Of a stretch of DNA of 64,000 nucleotides, positions 8,238 through 18,099 are shown piece after piece. Below the pieces are notes generated by a model. It did not search any database, was not told the DNA's origin, and was given only the letters and a program-made list of their open reading frames with translations. The translations under genes were made by a program, and so were the position numbers. The stretch's first letter is position 1. The number at the start of each line of letters is the position of its first letter. Origin of the DNA: Neorhizobium sp. JUb45 (GTDB taxonomy: Bacteria > Pseudomonadota > Alphaproteobacteria > Rhizobiales > Rhizobiaceae); assembly GCF_004343585.1 (NCBI RefSeq), contig NZ_SLYW01000011.1, positions 1-64,000 of the forward strand. Direction: 5' to 3'.

Positions 8238-9221
8238 ATGAGCGATACCGACCACGATCGACCGGACAACAATCGCGCGTCACACGATGCGCGTGACTGG
8301 CTCGTGCGCCTGACATCCGGCTCGCTGAGCGCTGGCGAGCTTGAACAGTTCAAGCTCTGGCGGGACTGTCGCCCCGAACATCGCGCGGCGTTCGAGCACG
8401 AGAAGCGGTTCTGGAAACAGCTCGACCGTCTGGCGCAGCCGGCCGGCAATGTCGCGCGACAGCAGAGTTCGGGGATGACGCGCCGGTCCTTGCTTGGTGG
8501 CGGGGCAGCCATTGCCGCTGCGTCCGCTGGCTTTGTTGCTGCTCCGCGCGTCTCGATCTGGTGGCAGGCCGATTTTATCGTGCCAGCCGGAAGCCAGCGC
8601 GAATTGCCACTGCCGGACGGCACGATCGCCGCGGTGAATACCGGCGGAGCAATCAAGGTCGATTTTCGGGTGGGCTTGCGTCTTGTCCATCTCCTGCGCG
8701 GCGAAGCGGAGTTTCGCATCCCACCTGCCGCCGATGGCAGCCCATTCCGGGTCGCCGCAGGTGGCGGCAACACGGATATGTCGGATGGTCATCTGACGAT
8801 CGGCAATGCCGACGATCTGACGACCGTCGCCGTCGTTGCCGGGCACGCCGCCGTCTACAGTCCACTTGCGCCGGATGAAACCGTCCTGTCGCAAAGGCCC
8901 TATGTCGATCTCGCGTCATCCCAGCAAACGACATATCTGTCCGGGGCCAATCCCGGCCAGCCCGGTGCTGCCGATCTCGAAATGCTGCTTGCCTGGCGGC
9001 AGGGAAAGATCATCTTCGAAGGAAAACCTTTTGCCGCCGCCATTTCCGACATCGGCCGTTATGTTGCGGAACCGGTCATTTTGCGGCCCGGCATCGATCG
9101 CGATCTTGCCGTCAGCGGCATCTTCTCCACCGCCCAGCCTCTCGCGGCATTGCAGTCGCTTGCCAAGACGCAGGCGCTGTCGGTCCGCCGTATTCCCGGC
9201 ATCGCGATCATTCTTGCCTGA
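8238..9221 (+). CDS. FecR family anti-sigma/signal transducer
   Basis: 327 residues from ATG 8238 (MSDTDHDRPD). The N-terminal cytoplasmic part carries the FecR helix bundle (ARDWLVRLTSGSLSAGELEQF, WRDCRPEHRAAFE). A hydrophobic segment near residues 95-115 (LLGGGAAIAAASAGFVAA) is followed by the periplasmic FecR domain and a C-terminal secretin/STN-like region that contacts the receptor. It would relay the siderophore-bound state of the TonB receptor to the ECF sigma factor encoded upstream. Confidence 0.9.
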   Translation: MSDTDHDRPDNNRASHDARDWLVRLTSGSLSAGELEQFKLWRDCRPEHRAAFEHEKRFWKQLDRLAQPAGNVARQQSSGMTRRSLLGGGAAIAAASAGFVAAPRVSIWWQADFIVPAGSQRELPLPDGTIAAVNTGGAIKVDFRVGLRLVHLLRGEAEFRIPPAADGSPFRVAAGGGNTDMSDGHLTIGNADDLTTVAVVAGHAAVYSPLAPDETVLSQRPYVDLASSQQTTYLSGANPGQPGAADLEMLLAWRQGKIIFEGKPFAAAISDIGRYVAEPVILRPGIDRDLAVSGIFSTAQPLAALQSLAKTQALSVRRIPGIAIILA

Positions 9222-9335
9222 AATCGAAAAATTTCTGCAAACCTGTTTAGGTGAAACCTTCCGTCAATCGTCAAGAATTCGAAAGCGGCAAAAAAGCCGG
9301 TGTCGGAATGATGATCTGTGCGTAGGGGCGACGGA

Positions 9336-11774
9336 ATGAGGGACTATAATAACGGCAGACAGCATCAGGCGGTTGGGGCCAGGATGCTGCAGACGCTGAT
9401 GGCGGGTGTGGCGATCACCGTTGCAGCCATGACAACTGCCGGCATCAGCACGCCGGCCATGGCGCAGACGAGCCAGACCGTCAGCTTCGACATCCAGTCC
9501 ACCTCGCTATCGCGGGCACTGCGCCAGTTTTCACAGCAGTCTGGCATCCAGGTCGCCTACAGGACGGCAATTGCAGCCAATGCCACCGCACCGTCCGTGA
9601 AGGGACAAGTGACGCCACAGCAGGCGCTTTCGACTTTGCTCGCCAATTCCGGGCTGCGATACAGCTTCACCGGCAGCGGCGCCGTCACCATCCTTGCGGC
9701 GGATTCTGCAGCCGGTTCCAACGACAGTTCGGGATCGACTGTTCTCAATACCATCGTCGTTGCGGGTGCCGGCGGCGCCTTCGATCGCGTTGACGGCTAT
9801 CGTGCCGACAGTTCGTCTTCCGGCGCGAAGACCGACACGCCGATCATCGAAACGCCGCAGTCGATCAGCGTTGTGACGGCGGATCAGATCGCCAACCAGC
9901 GTGCGACCTCGCTGTCCGAGACACTCGCTTACACGCCCGGCATCGCGACTCAGTCCGGCGGCTTCAGCCGCATGGTCGACGATTTCATGATCCGCGGTTT
10001 CAACACCGCCAGCGGCAATACCGGCACGCTGCGGGACGGCATGAAGTTCCAGTCGAGCGTCTATGACGGCGGCCAGGAGCCTTACGGGCTGGAACGTGTC
10101 GAGGTTCTGCGCGGCGCCTCTTCCGTCCTTTACGGCCAGGTCGCACCGGGTGGTATCGTCAACGCCATTTCCAAGCGCCCGACGGCGACGCCGCTGCACG
10201 AGGTCAATGTCGAATACGGCAGCTATGACAGGAAGCAGATTTCAGCCGATTTTGGCGGCCCGATCGATGCCGAAGGGGTTCTGTCCTACCGTCTCACCGG
10301 CCTTTACCGCGACGCGGACAACTGGGTCGACAACACGCAGGACAACAAAGCCTATATCGCGCCAGCGCTCACCTGGAAACCGGAGGAAACGACCTCTCTG
10401 ACGCTGCTCGGCAGCTACCAGAATGTCGATACAGGTTTTGCACCGCCCTATTTTCTATCGGACATCACCTCCGGCAAGCTGTCGCGAGACACATTTACCG
10501 GTATCGACAACTTCGACACCTACCAGTCCGACACCTACACGATCGGCGGCATTTTCGAGCACGAGTTCGATAACGGCCTGAAGCTGCGCAACTCTGCCCG
10601 TTATTTCCATGCCGATATCCAGTGGAACTACATGATGCCCAACGTGGTGCCGATCAGCGCCGGCGGCGTCATGACACGCCTGGCATCGGAGCGTGCCGAA
10701 ACCTCCTACGGCATCACCTCCGACAATTCGCTGGAATATACGTTCGATGCATTCGGGGCGGAGCACACCTTGCTGGCCGGTCTCGATTTCTACCGGCGCT
10801 CCTACGATAGCCACCGTTACCGTGGCACTGCCAGCACGCTCAACCTCAACACCGGCGTCAACACCGGCGGCCCGAATGTCAACTATGCGGTCGATCGCGG
10901 CTCCGACAGTATCGGTGATCAATACGGGATCTATTTTCAAGACCAGATCAAGTTCGACGATCACTGGATCCTGCTGCTTGGCGGCCGCCACGACTGGGCC
11001 GACAGCAGCACGAAGAGCTATCAGACCGGCAAGATTACTCCCCAGCGCGACAATGCCTTCACCGGACGCGCCGGCCTTGTCTATCTCTTCGATAACGGCT
11101 TTGCGCCATATGTCAGCGTCAGCCAGTCATTTCTGCCGCAGGTCGGCGAAGATGACAAAGGCAACCCTCTCAAGCCCAATGAAGGCCTGCAATACGAAGC
11201 CGGTGTCCGCTACCAGCCGGTCGGCACCAACCTTCAATTCAGCGCTGCCGTTTACGACCTCAATCAGAAGAATGTTGTTTCCTACAACGCATCGGGTGTC
11301 GCTTCCCAATTTGGCGAGGTCCATTCCCGCGGCCTCGAACTGGAAGCACGCGGCGAAATCGGCAATCTGGGCCTCGTTGCAGCTTATACCTTCACCGATG
11401 CGGAAATTCTCCAGAGCGCAAAAGCGACCGAGATCGGGCAGCAGGTGGCACTCGTTCCGCGGCACAGCTTCTCGCTCTGGGCTGACTACGGTCTCGATGA
11501 CCTCGGACTGGAAGGCGTGCGGTTCGGCGGTGGCATGCGTTATGTCGGCAAGACGAACCTGACGGACAATGTGATCAATGGCCCGAGCTACGTTCTGTTC
11601 GATGCCATGGCCAGTGTCGATCTCGGCAAGCTCAATGCCGATCTCGATGGTCTGGACTTCAAGGTCAATGCCCGCAACCTGTTCGACCGCAAGTATTACA
11701 CCTGCGTTTCGTCCGACGGTTGCCGTTTCGGCGAACCCATGACGGTTTCGGCGACCCTTTCCTACAAGTGGTAA
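9336..11774 (+). CDS. TonB-dependent siderophore receptor with signalling (STN) domain
   Basis: About 812 residues from ATG 9336, which has AGGGG 7 bases upstream; the open frame begins 18 bases earlier. A signal peptide ending TPAMAQ is followed by an STN domain (about VSFDIQSTSLSRALRQFSQQ to TILA), a TonB-box-like stretch (TIVVAG), a plug domain (ETPQSISVVTADQIANQRA) and a beta-barrel ending in aromatic W. The STN domain is the hallmark of receptors that signal through FecR. The plug and barrel resemble ferrichrome/ferrioxamine-type hydroxamate receptors (FhuA/FoxA), but the ligand cannot be fixed from sequence. Confidence 0.94.
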   Translation: MRDYNNGRQHQAVGARMLQTLMAGVAITVAAMTTAGISTPAMAQTSQTVSFDIQSTSLSRALRQFSQQSGIQVAYRTAIAANATAPSVKGQVTPQQALSTLLANSGLRYSFTGSGAVTILAADSAAGSNDSSGSTVLNTIVVAGAGGAFDRVDGYRADSSSSGAKTDTPIIETPQSISVVTADQIANQRATSLSETLAYTPGIATQSGGFSRMVDDFMIRGFNTASGNTGTLRDGMKFQSSVYDGGQEPYGLERVEVLRGASSVLYGQVAPGGIVNAISKRPTATPLHEVNVEYGSYDRKQISADFGGPIDAEGVLSYRLTGLYRDADNWVDNTQDNKAYIAPALTWKPEETTSLTLLGSYQNVDTGFAPPYFLSDITSGKLSRDTFTGIDNFDTYQSDTYTIGGIFEHEFDNGLKLRNSARYFHADIQWNYMMPNVVPISAGGVMTRLASERAETSYGITSDNSLEYTFDAFGAEHTLLAGLDFYRRSYDSHRYRGTASTLNLNTGVNTGGPNVNYAVDRGSDSIGDQYGIYFQDQIKFDDHWILLLGGRHDWADSSTKSYQTGKITPQRDNAFTGRAGLVYLFDNGFAPYVSVSQSFLPQVGEDDKGNPLKPNEGLQYEAGVRYQPVGTNLQFSAAVYDLNQKNVVSYNASGVASQFGEVHSRGLELEARGEIGNLGLVAAYTFTDAEILQSAKATEIGQQVALVPRHSFSLWADYGLDDLGLEGVRFGGGMRYVGKTNLTDNVINGPSYVLFDAMASVDLGKLNADLDGLDFKVNARNLFDRKYYTCVSSDGCRFGEPMTVSATLSYKW

Positions 11775-11779
11775 TCCGA

Positions 11780-12685
11780 GTGCGGATCACCAGACGCAAT
11801 ATGCTGGGAGCGGCCCTTGCCGCTCCCATTGCCATGCTGTCGCAACCACGGTCGCATGCACAATCCTCTCTCCCGGCATCACGGCAGCGCCTCGTCAGCC
11901 TCGATCTGCTGATCACCGAGCTGTTGCTGACATTGGGCGAGGTCCCGATCGCTGTCGCCAACATACCGCTGTACAGACGGCTGGTCGCCAGCCCTGCCCT
12001 GCCGGACAGCGTCGAGGATCTCGGGCCCCTCAACGAACCCAATCTGGAATTTCTGCAACGGCTTGCACCGACACGCGTGCTGGTCGCCGATTGGCAGGCC
12101 CCTGGCCTCATGCCCCTGACACGTATCGCACCGGTGCTGCCGATCAGGGTGTTTGCCGGACGGACGCCCGCACTCGACCATTGCGAAACCCTGCTATCCG
12201 ACCTGGCCGAACTGACGGGCCGTCAGGCGGAGGCCGCTACAGCCATTGCAGCGACGGCGGCGGCTATCGATGCGGCGCGAACGCAGCTGAGTGGGTTTTC
12301 CCGGCCGGTCTATATCTGTCGTTTCAACCGCGATGGCCGCAATATCGCATTGTTCGGTGGCAATGGCATGCTGGGAGATGTGGCCGGCCGGCTGAACCTG
12401 CGCAACGCCTACAAAGGCCGGGTGAATGGCGCCGGCGTGACCAATGCGCCGCTGTCGCGCCTGGCGGACGAACCCGACGCCGTCATCGTTCATTTCGATC
12501 GTGGTGCGGAAACCGATGTCGCCTTGGCGCGGCTGGAGGAAAGCGCCCTTTGGCATGCCCTGCCCGCTGTGCGCAAAGGCCGTGTCGTGCGCATGCCGGT
12601 GATCTATCCGAGCGGCGGTCTGCGCTCGGCAGACCGTTTTGCCACACAGATCGGCAAACAACTGGCGAAGCTTGCCGATGGCTGA
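11780..12685 (+). CDS. Iron-siderophore ABC transporter substrate-binding protein (FhuD-like)
   Basis: About 301 residues. A start at GTG 11780 gives VRITRRNMLGAALAAPIAML, a twin-arginine-like signal ending near SHAQ; an earlier in-frame GTG exists at 11768. The mature part is a class III helical-backbone binding protein (RLVSLDLLITELLLTLGEVP at the N-terminal lobe), as in FhuD. It would bring the ferri-siderophore from the receptor to the permease. It follows the receptor stop closely and overlaps the permease start, so it is cotranscribed. Confidence 0.87.
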   Translation: MRITRRNMLGAALAAPIAMLSQPRSHAQSSLPASRQRLVSLDLLITELLLTLGEVPIAVANIPLYRRLVASPALPDSVEDLGPLNEPNLEFLQRLAPTRVLVADWQAPGLMPLTRIAPVLPIRVFAGRTPALDHCETLLSDLAELTGRQAEAATAIAATAAAIDAARTQLSGFSRPVYICRFNRDGRNIALFGGNGMLGDVAGRLNLRNAYKGRVNGAGVTNAPLSRLADEPDAVIVHFDRGAETDVALARLEESALWHALPAVRKGRVVRMPVIYPSGGLRSADRFATQIGKQLAKLADG

Positions 12686-14663
12686 AACCATATCTCTCGC
12701 GTCTACGCGGCGTCGCCTGCTTCTGCCCTTGAGCCTGATGGTGGCAGCGGCGCTATTGTTTGCCGTTCACCTGCGCAACGCCGGACTTGCCGCAGCACTG
12801 CCGCTTTTCGACACGCCGGACGCCTCTCTCGCATCGGTGCAGCTTTTTTATGGGGTCTTGCCCCGCTTTATCGTCGCATTGGCGGCCGGCGGGCTGCTCG
12901 GCTTGGCCACCACACTCATGCAGCAGGGGCTTGGCAATCCTCTCGCCGAACCCGGAACGATCGGCCTTTTATCGACGAGCCGCCTGACCGTGGCTGCTGC
13001 ACTAATCTGGCTTCCCGCCTTTGCGGGTGGTTTTGTCCTGCCGGTTCTGGCGGGCTCGCTCATCGGGCTTGTTATCCTGCTCGGCCTGTCTTTGCGCCGA
13101 AAACTGTCGCCGCTTTTTCTCATCTTGAACGGGCTGGTGCTCGGCCTTGTCTGCGATGCCGTCACCTCGATGCTCATCCTCACCCATTACGAAGAGATTG
13201 CCGATCTGCTTTTGTGGCAATCGGGATCGCTGGTACAGGACAATTGGCAGGTCGCACGCCTGTTGAGCGCATGCCTTGTTGCCACGGTGATCATCGTTTT
13301 CGTTTTGCGCAAACCATTGTCGCTGCTTGATCTTGATGATGCCGCCGCCAGAAGCCTCGGCCTTTCGCCGATGATGGCAAGGATTGCAGCGATCGGGCTT
13401 GCGGCAATCGCCGCGGCCGCAGTCACCGCCCATGTCGGCCTGCTTGCCTTTGTCGGACTGGCCGGTGCCGCCCTCGCCCGGTTATGCGGCGCACGCCGGT
13501 TTGCCGACCGCGCGATTTTCTCGGCACTTCTGTCTGCCGCGCTACTGTTGTTGACAGACCAGACCATGCAAATGGCCGAGATGGTCATGGCAATTCCCGC
13601 GGGCACGGTAACGGCGTTGTTTGCCGCACCACTTCTTTTGTATCTTCTGCATTCCGGGCGCACGCAGCCGCGAACCGCACGCGGTTTCGATCTTCACGTA
13701 CCACACAGGCTGGCTCCTGGCCGGAAAATCCTGATTGCCCTTACGGCGCTGTCCGTCGTCGCCATCCTGATCGCGCTCGCGGTCGGCCGGATGCCGGAAG
13801 GTTTTACATGGGCGACTGTGAACGAGTTGCCGCGACTGCTGCCATGGCGCTGGCCGCGCGTGGCCGGAGCGCTGGCCGCCGGCGGCATGATCGCACTGGC
13901 TGGCTGCCTGATGCAGCGCATGACCGGCAACCATCTCGCCAGCCCCGAACTCATCGGTGTCTCGTCCGGCGCGACGCTGGTCATGCTGCCGGTGATCTTT
14001 TTCCTGCCGCCGCTCAGCCGCAGCCAGACCATGATGGTCGCCGCCGTCGGCGCCTTGCTTTTCTTGCTCATCGCGCTGCGCTTGGCGCGGCGCTCGCAAT
14101 ATGCTCCTGAAAAGCTGCTGCTCACCGGCTTGGCGATCACAGCACTCAGCGGCTCGCTTCTCTCCTCTGCGGTCTATTTCGGCGATATCCGGCTAACGCG
14201 TCTGATCGGCTGGCTATCCGGCTCGACCTATGCGGTGACCGAGGCCGACGCGCTGGTCGCGCTTTGCCTGCTCGCGACATCTGTGGCCGTCCTGCCACTG
14301 ATACAGCGCTGGCTGGGCCTGATGCCACTCGGCGAACCGGTCGCCGCCTCCCTTGGCCTCGAAATCAGGCTCGCACGCCTCGGCATGATCATTCTCGTTG
14401 CTGTCCTGACCGGCATTGCCACGGTCATGACCGGACCTGTAACCTTTATCGGGCTCCTCGTTCCACATCTCGTCCGGTTGATCGGTTTGCGCAAGCCTCT
14501 GGCGCAAACCGTTGGCTGCGTGATTGCCGGCGCAACCCTGATGATCGTGTCCGACTGGCTCGGGAGGGCCATCGCCTTTCCATGGGACATCCCGGCGGGT
14601 CTCGTGGCAAGCGTCATCGGTGCGGTGGCCTACGGCATCACTGCGGGCCGCAGCAGCAGATGA
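12678..14663 (+). CDS. fhuB: Fused iron-siderophore ABC permease (FhuB-like)
   Basis: 661 residues from ATG 12678 (MAETISLASTRRR), twice the length of a single FecCD permease, with two homologous halves joined near residue 330. Each half has about ten membrane segments, and both show the G-rich loops of the family (PGTIGLLSTSR and SPELIGVSSGATLVM). FhuB has this fused form and works with FhuD and FhuC. The gene overlaps the binding protein by 8 bases and its stop overlaps the next start (ATGA). No FhuC-type ATPase is encoded next to it. Confidence 0.92.
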   Translation: MAETISLASTRRRLLLPLSLMVAAALLFAVHLRNAGLAAALPLFDTPDASLASVQLFYGVLPRFIVALAAGGLLGLATTLMQQGLGNPLAEPGTIGLLSTSRLTVAAALIWLPAFAGGFVLPVLAGSLIGLVILLGLSLRRKLSPLFLILNGLVLGLVCDAVTSMLILTHYEEIADLLLWQSGSLVQDNWQVARLLSACLVATVIIVFVLRKPLSLLDLDDAAARSLGLSPMMARIAAIGLAAIAAAAVTAHVGLLAFVGLAGAALARLCGARRFADRAIFSALLSAALLLLTDQTMQMAEMVMAIPAGTVTALFAAPLLLYLLHSGRTQPRTARGFDLHVPHRLAPGRKILIALTALSVVAILIALAVGRMPEGFTWATVNELPRLLPWRWPRVAGALAAGGMIALAGCLMQRMTGNHLASPELIGVSSGATLVMLPVIFFLPPLSRSQTMMVAAVGALLFLLIALRLARRSQYAPEKLLLTGLAITALSGSLLSSAVYFGDIRLTRLIGWLSGSTYAVTEADALVALCLLATSVAVLPLIQRWLGLMPLGEPVAASLGLEIRLARLGMIILVAVLTGIATVMTGPVTFIGLLVPHLVRLIGLRKPLAQTVGCVIAGATLMIVSDWLGRAIAFPWDIPAGLVASVIGAVAYGITAGRSSR

Positions 14664-15370
14664 TCCCTGAACTTGCCCATATATTCAAAGGCCCGTTTGC
14701 CGCGCTCGGCGAAACGTTGAGTGTAAACCCCGCGCCGAACATAACCATAGACGCTTTCTTCACCTGCGGGCAGTTGCACGAGACACTCGATATATTTTCG
14801 CGGCGATGGTCGGCGCCGGATCCAAGGGTGGTGGCGACGCAGTGGTCGAAAACCTATTTTTCGACCCTCCTGCCTGCGGTCCTGTTGCCGGCCATGTTGT
14901 GCAACTGGCATCTGCCACTCGGCACGGACACGATGGGCCTTCAGCTGTCGCCAACCTGCGCTGTCGCGGGGTTCGTGTTTTCCTCGCCAGGTGGCCGTTG
15001 CGACATATCGAGAGGAACCCCGCGGCTCTTCGATTTTCTCGTGGAAGGTCATCTGCGGCCCGTCGTGGAAATGTTGACGGCGGCGACGCCATTGCCCGCA
15101 AAGGTGTTGTGGAGCAATGCCGGAAACGTCTTCGAAACCGTTGTCGGACGAGCATCCGCAATGCTCGGGAACGATCATCCGGCGGTGCAGGAGGGCATGG
15201 AGATCATGGCAGACCGCCGCGACGCCACCGGTCGCGCCAATCCGCTTTTTCAGCCCGTCCGTTATATCGACAATGGCAATGAACGCATAAGACAGCGGCG
15301 AATTTGTTGTCTGAGGTATTTCACGCCGGAATTGGGATACTGCAAATCCTGCCCGAAACCGGACATATGA
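14660..15370 (+). CDS. fhuF: Siderophore-iron reductase FhuF-like [2Fe-2S] protein
   Basis: 236 residues from ATG 14660, coupled to the permease stop by ATGA. The C-terminus has CCLRYFTPELGYCKSC, the CC-x10-C-x2-C cluster typical of FhuF [2Fe-2S] proteins, which reduce and release iron from imported hydroxamate siderophores in the cytoplasm. Its place at the end of the operon completes a receptor-to-iron-release route and supports a hydroxamate-type substrate. Confidence 0.9.
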   Translation: MIPELAHIFKGPFAALGETLSVNPAPNITIDAFFTCGQLHETLDIFSRRWSAPDPRVVATQWSKTYFSTLLPAVLLPAMLCNWHLPLGTDTMGLQLSPTCAVAGFVFSSPGGRCDISRGTPRLFDFLVEGHLRPVVEMLTAATPLPAKVLWSNAGNVFETVVGRASAMLGNDHPAVQEGMEIMADRRDATGRANPLFQPVRYIDNGNERIRQRRICCLRYFTPELGYCKSCPKPDI

Positions 15371-15454
15371 CCGGCATGCGGGAGGGAATTAAAGGGCTGA
15401 TACCAATCCTATTTTCCGTCATCCGCATCGCGTGTGAGTATTTTCAAACTCATC

Positions 15455-15483
15455 TGGACAAGCAGCCGCGCCCGGGCTATACG
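15455..15483 (+). promoter_or_regulatory. Putative promoter of tRNA-Lys
   Basis: TGGACA (15455-15460) and TATACG (15478-15483) are 17 bases apart, placing a start site near 15490, about 20 bases before the mature tRNA end. Confidence 0.45.
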
Positions 15484-15508
15484 CCCCTTGCCGCAAGCAT
15501 GGCAGCGT

Positions 15509-15584
<76 letters not shown>

Positions 15585-15720
15585 AAACACCGCTCATATT
15601 TCAGATTTAGTGATGCATGGATGGACGGCGGCTGAAACGCGCCCTTGCCTGAACGATATCCGTGGCGTCATGCAATTCGTGTCTTGCACCGGTGTCTGAA
15701 AGATAAATGAAGCGCCGAGT

Positions 15721-16209
15721 ATGGGCGATCGGGCCGATGCGTTCGAGGAGTGCCGCGCGGACATCGGGGTAACCTTGATGGCGCAGCGTTTGGTCGGCAC
15801 GGACCACGAAGAGTTCACGATTGCCGCTTTCGGAGATGGCGATGGTGGTTTCCATGCGGCCATGGCCATGCGCCGCAGCCTGTCGAGCGAGGGCTTTACA
15901 GGCATGGCGGAGGTCGTGGCCATGGATGCGTTTTCGCAAACCGTGCAGGCACTTTGCCGATTGCTCCGGCCCGTCGGACCGACCAACTTTCAGTTCCGCA
16001 CGGAAGGGGATGCGGTAAGACTGCTGGAAATCAATCCGCGCATTTCTTCCTCAACCTCATTGCGCACCGCCTTCCGCTACAATGAATGCGTCATGGCGGT
16101 GGACGATTTTCTTTTTCACAAGACGCCTTCCCAACCGCGCATCCGCGGCGGAAAGGCAATCCGCTACACGGATGATCTGGTCTTTTACGATGATAGCATT
16201 CATTTCTGA
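15721..16209 (+). pseudogene. 5'-truncated ATP-grasp enzyme (C-terminal fragment)
   Basis: The 162-residue frame starts inside an ATP-grasp domain: an acidic strand (HEEFTIAAFGDGDGG), a conserved RRSLSSEGFTGMAEVV and the metal-binding loop LLEINPRISSS are present. The N-terminal ATP-grasp half, which should be 150-200 residues longer, is missing. The frame is closed by a stop at 15697-15699, and no homologous sequence is visible in the other frames between it and the tRNA. I read it as a remnant truncated close to the tRNA-Lys 3' end. It overlaps the metallophosphoesterase start, so the two were probably an operon. Confidence 0.7.
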
Positions 16210-16828
16210 CATTCACGTCAATTACGAAGCGCTGAAGGCCGTGCTTGCCCGCATCGATGCGATGGGCATTTCTCGCATCTATTGCGCCGGCGACGTTGTC
16301 GGCTACTACGCTCAGGTCAACGAATGCTGTGGGGAATTGCGCCGCCGCAACATCCCGACGGTGATGGGCAATCACGACTGGTATATGGCCGGTGGCGGGT
16401 TTTGCGCCCGCTCCCGCAGCGTGAACGACTGCCTAGTGCATTTGCGCAGGATCATTACTGCCGACAATCTGAACTGGCTTCGCACCTTCCCGGTCCAGAT
16501 GTATGTGGATGGCGTGCATGGGGGGTGGTCTGATCCGATCGACGAGTATCTGGAGCCAACATCGGATTATTTCGATCGGATCGAGGGAAAGCTGTTTCTG
16601 TCGGGCCATAATCATCTGCAGGTCCTGCATCAATTCGGCGAGAAAACCTATTGCAATCCGGGTTCGGTCGGACAGCCGCGCGATGGCGATCCCAGAGCGG
16701 CATTCGCCACCTTCGACGGCACGGCGTTCTCGCTCATTCTTTTCTCCCACACTCGTCATGTTCTGCATTCTTGCAATAAGTTGATCCAGGACCGCTACAC
16801 TCTGTGCGCCGGCGGGCATATGGCATAG
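16190..16828 (+). CDS. Metallophosphoesterase family protein
   Basis: 212 residues from ATG 16190 (MIAFISDIHVNYEAL). The calcineurin-type metal ligands are visible: DIH near residue 7, GDVVG near 34, GNHDW near 60 and GHNHLQ near 142. The length suits YfcE/MJ0936-type phosphodiesterases. The gene overlaps the truncated ATP-grasp frame by 20 bases. The function in this pair is unknown; the enzyme itself looks intact. Confidence 0.85.
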   Translation: MIAFISDIHVNYEALKAVLARIDAMGISRIYCAGDVVGYYAQVNECCGELRRRNIPTVMGNHDWYMAGGGFCARSRSVNDCLVHLRRIITADNLNWLRTFPVQMYVDGVHGGWSDPIDEYLEPTSDYFDRIEGKLFLSGHNHLQVLHQFGEKTYCNPGSVGQPRDGDPRAAFATFDGTAFSLILFSHTRHVLHSCNKLIQDRYTLCAGGHMA

Positions 16829-16858
16829 CAGGAGACTTCAATCCTCGGGACGAAAGGC

Positions 16859-17626
16859 ATGGACGGAAAAATGGCATCCGCGCCGGAAACGAAGCGCCCA
16901 AGAGGGCGTCCGAAAATGCAAAGCGACGAAGAACGCCGCAAGACGATTGTCGATGAGGCGCGGCGGACTTTCATCGAGCTGGGTTATCGCGGCACCACAA
17001 CAGGTATCGTCGCAACCCGTTGTCGTATCTCCAAGCAGACGATCTACAGGGTCTTTGTCAGCAAGACGGATCTTTTTCTTGCCGTTGTGGGTGAGCACCG
17101 GCAGATGATGCTGGCGCTACCGCGACCGGTCGGCGAAGACAGGCCGCCAGCAGACGTACTCGAAGAGATCTTCATGATCGACATCGATGAGGCAGCCGAA
17201 CAGGAACGCGAAGCCTTCATCTCCTTCGTCATTCAGGAATCGGCGCATGTGCCGGAACTGACGGATATCCTGCGACGCGAGGGCATAGACCAATCCCGGC
17301 GCATGTTGGCGGATTGGCTGGACCGGCAGGTCGCAGACAGGAAACTTGCCCTGGATGATACGATGAGCGGCGCCCGCATGCTGATGGATCTGCTGTTTGG
17401 CGGTATGGGACCAGCCAGTCACGATTGGGAAAACCGGAACGATCGTCGGCGACATTTACGCCGCTGCATCGATTTGTTTGTTCGTGGAGCACATCCGAAC
17501 CGCGATCCGGATGTCGTCAAACCGGAACTCTTTCGCGCAACCAGTGAAGTTTCTGGCAAGCCTTCGAATGCCGGATTTGCGTTCATTGAAGAAAAGATTA
17601 CGAGCTCAGAGCAGGTAAAGCCGTGA
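16859..17626 (+). CDS. TetR/AcrR family transcriptional regulator
   Basis: 255 residues. After a basic N-terminus (KRPRGRPKMQSDEERRK) comes the TetR helix-turn-helix (GYRGTTTGIVATRCRISKQT, YRVFVSKTDLF) and an all-helical ligand domain with a TetR_C-like region. No clear target is adjacent; the next downstream genes lie more than 450 bp away. Start ATG 16859 follows GGGACGAAAGGC. Confidence 0.9.
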   Translation: MDGKMASAPETKRPRGRPKMQSDEERRKTIVDEARRTFIELGYRGTTTGIVATRCRISKQTIYRVFVSKTDLFLAVVGEHRQMMLALPRPVGEDRPPADVLEEIFMIDIDEAAEQEREAFISFVIQESAHVPELTDILRREGIDQSRRMLADWLDRQVADRKLALDDTMSGARMLMDLLFGGMGPASHDWENRNDRRRHLRRCIDLFVRGAHPNRDPDVVKPELFRATSEVSGKPSNAGFAFIEEKITSSEQVKP

Positions 17627-18099
17627 ATTGACCCGTATTTCGGGTGGCCGAAAGCGGGAAACCACACTCATCCCATTGTCGTCATGAAAAACGGCACCTG
17701 TTGCCCGAAAAACCTTGAGAAGGTGGCAATCCTCGGTGGGAAAGCCTGATATGGCCGACAGTAAAGCCTAAACCACGGATCGGGCGGCGGCAGTCCTTGA
17801 GAACATTAACGAGCCTGCCGGATCTCAGATATTCGCGAGGTGAACCTTCGGCAATATGGCGATGCCTGCACGCTCGCTGCCACATCGGCCAGCCCGCCGC
17901 CGGGGCATGTCGAGTTCTCGCGCCACCTGCGCAAATTTGCGCTTGCCCCTCGCGGGCAAAAAGTCATCAGGCCCCTACGATCGCTCATGGATTATTGCGT
18001 ACGACGCAATTCATTCGAAATCTTTATTGCAATTCTTAAGCGTCTGCGAAGGCGGTAGTTTCATTTCAGACGAAACGACACACCGCAAGGCAGCAAGGA
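17627..18099. other. Intergenic region ahead of the 18-26 kb locus
   Basis: No convincing gene in 473 bp. Its right end carries a perfect inverted repeat ATTGCGT-ACG-ACGCAAT (17994-18010) and the first copy of the locus-wide direct repeat (18006-18034). A stretch reading LLQFLSVCEGGSF in one frame faintly resembles a LysR N-terminus but is too short to call. Confidence 0.45.
18006..18034 (+). promoter_or_regulatory. Direct repeat GCAATT-N17-GCAATT, copy 1
   Basis: GCAATT at 18006-18011 and again at 18029-18034, 23 bp apart, 66 bp before the first codon of the dioxygenase fragment. The same arrangement occurs at 21498 and 23701. Direct repeats about two helical turns apart are typical AraC-family binding sites. 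Confidence 0.6.

Noticed and set aside
15607..15939. 110-codon minus-strand frame opposite the ATP-grasp remnant
   Set aside because: The plus strand shows clear ATP-grasp motifs over most of it; the minus-strand product is unrecognisable and is probably a shadow.
17976..18060. Possible LysR N-terminal remnant (LLQFLSVCEGGSF)
   Set aside because: The resemblance covers only about 13 residues, has no helix-turn-helix continuation and overlaps the direct-repeat region, so chance is likely.
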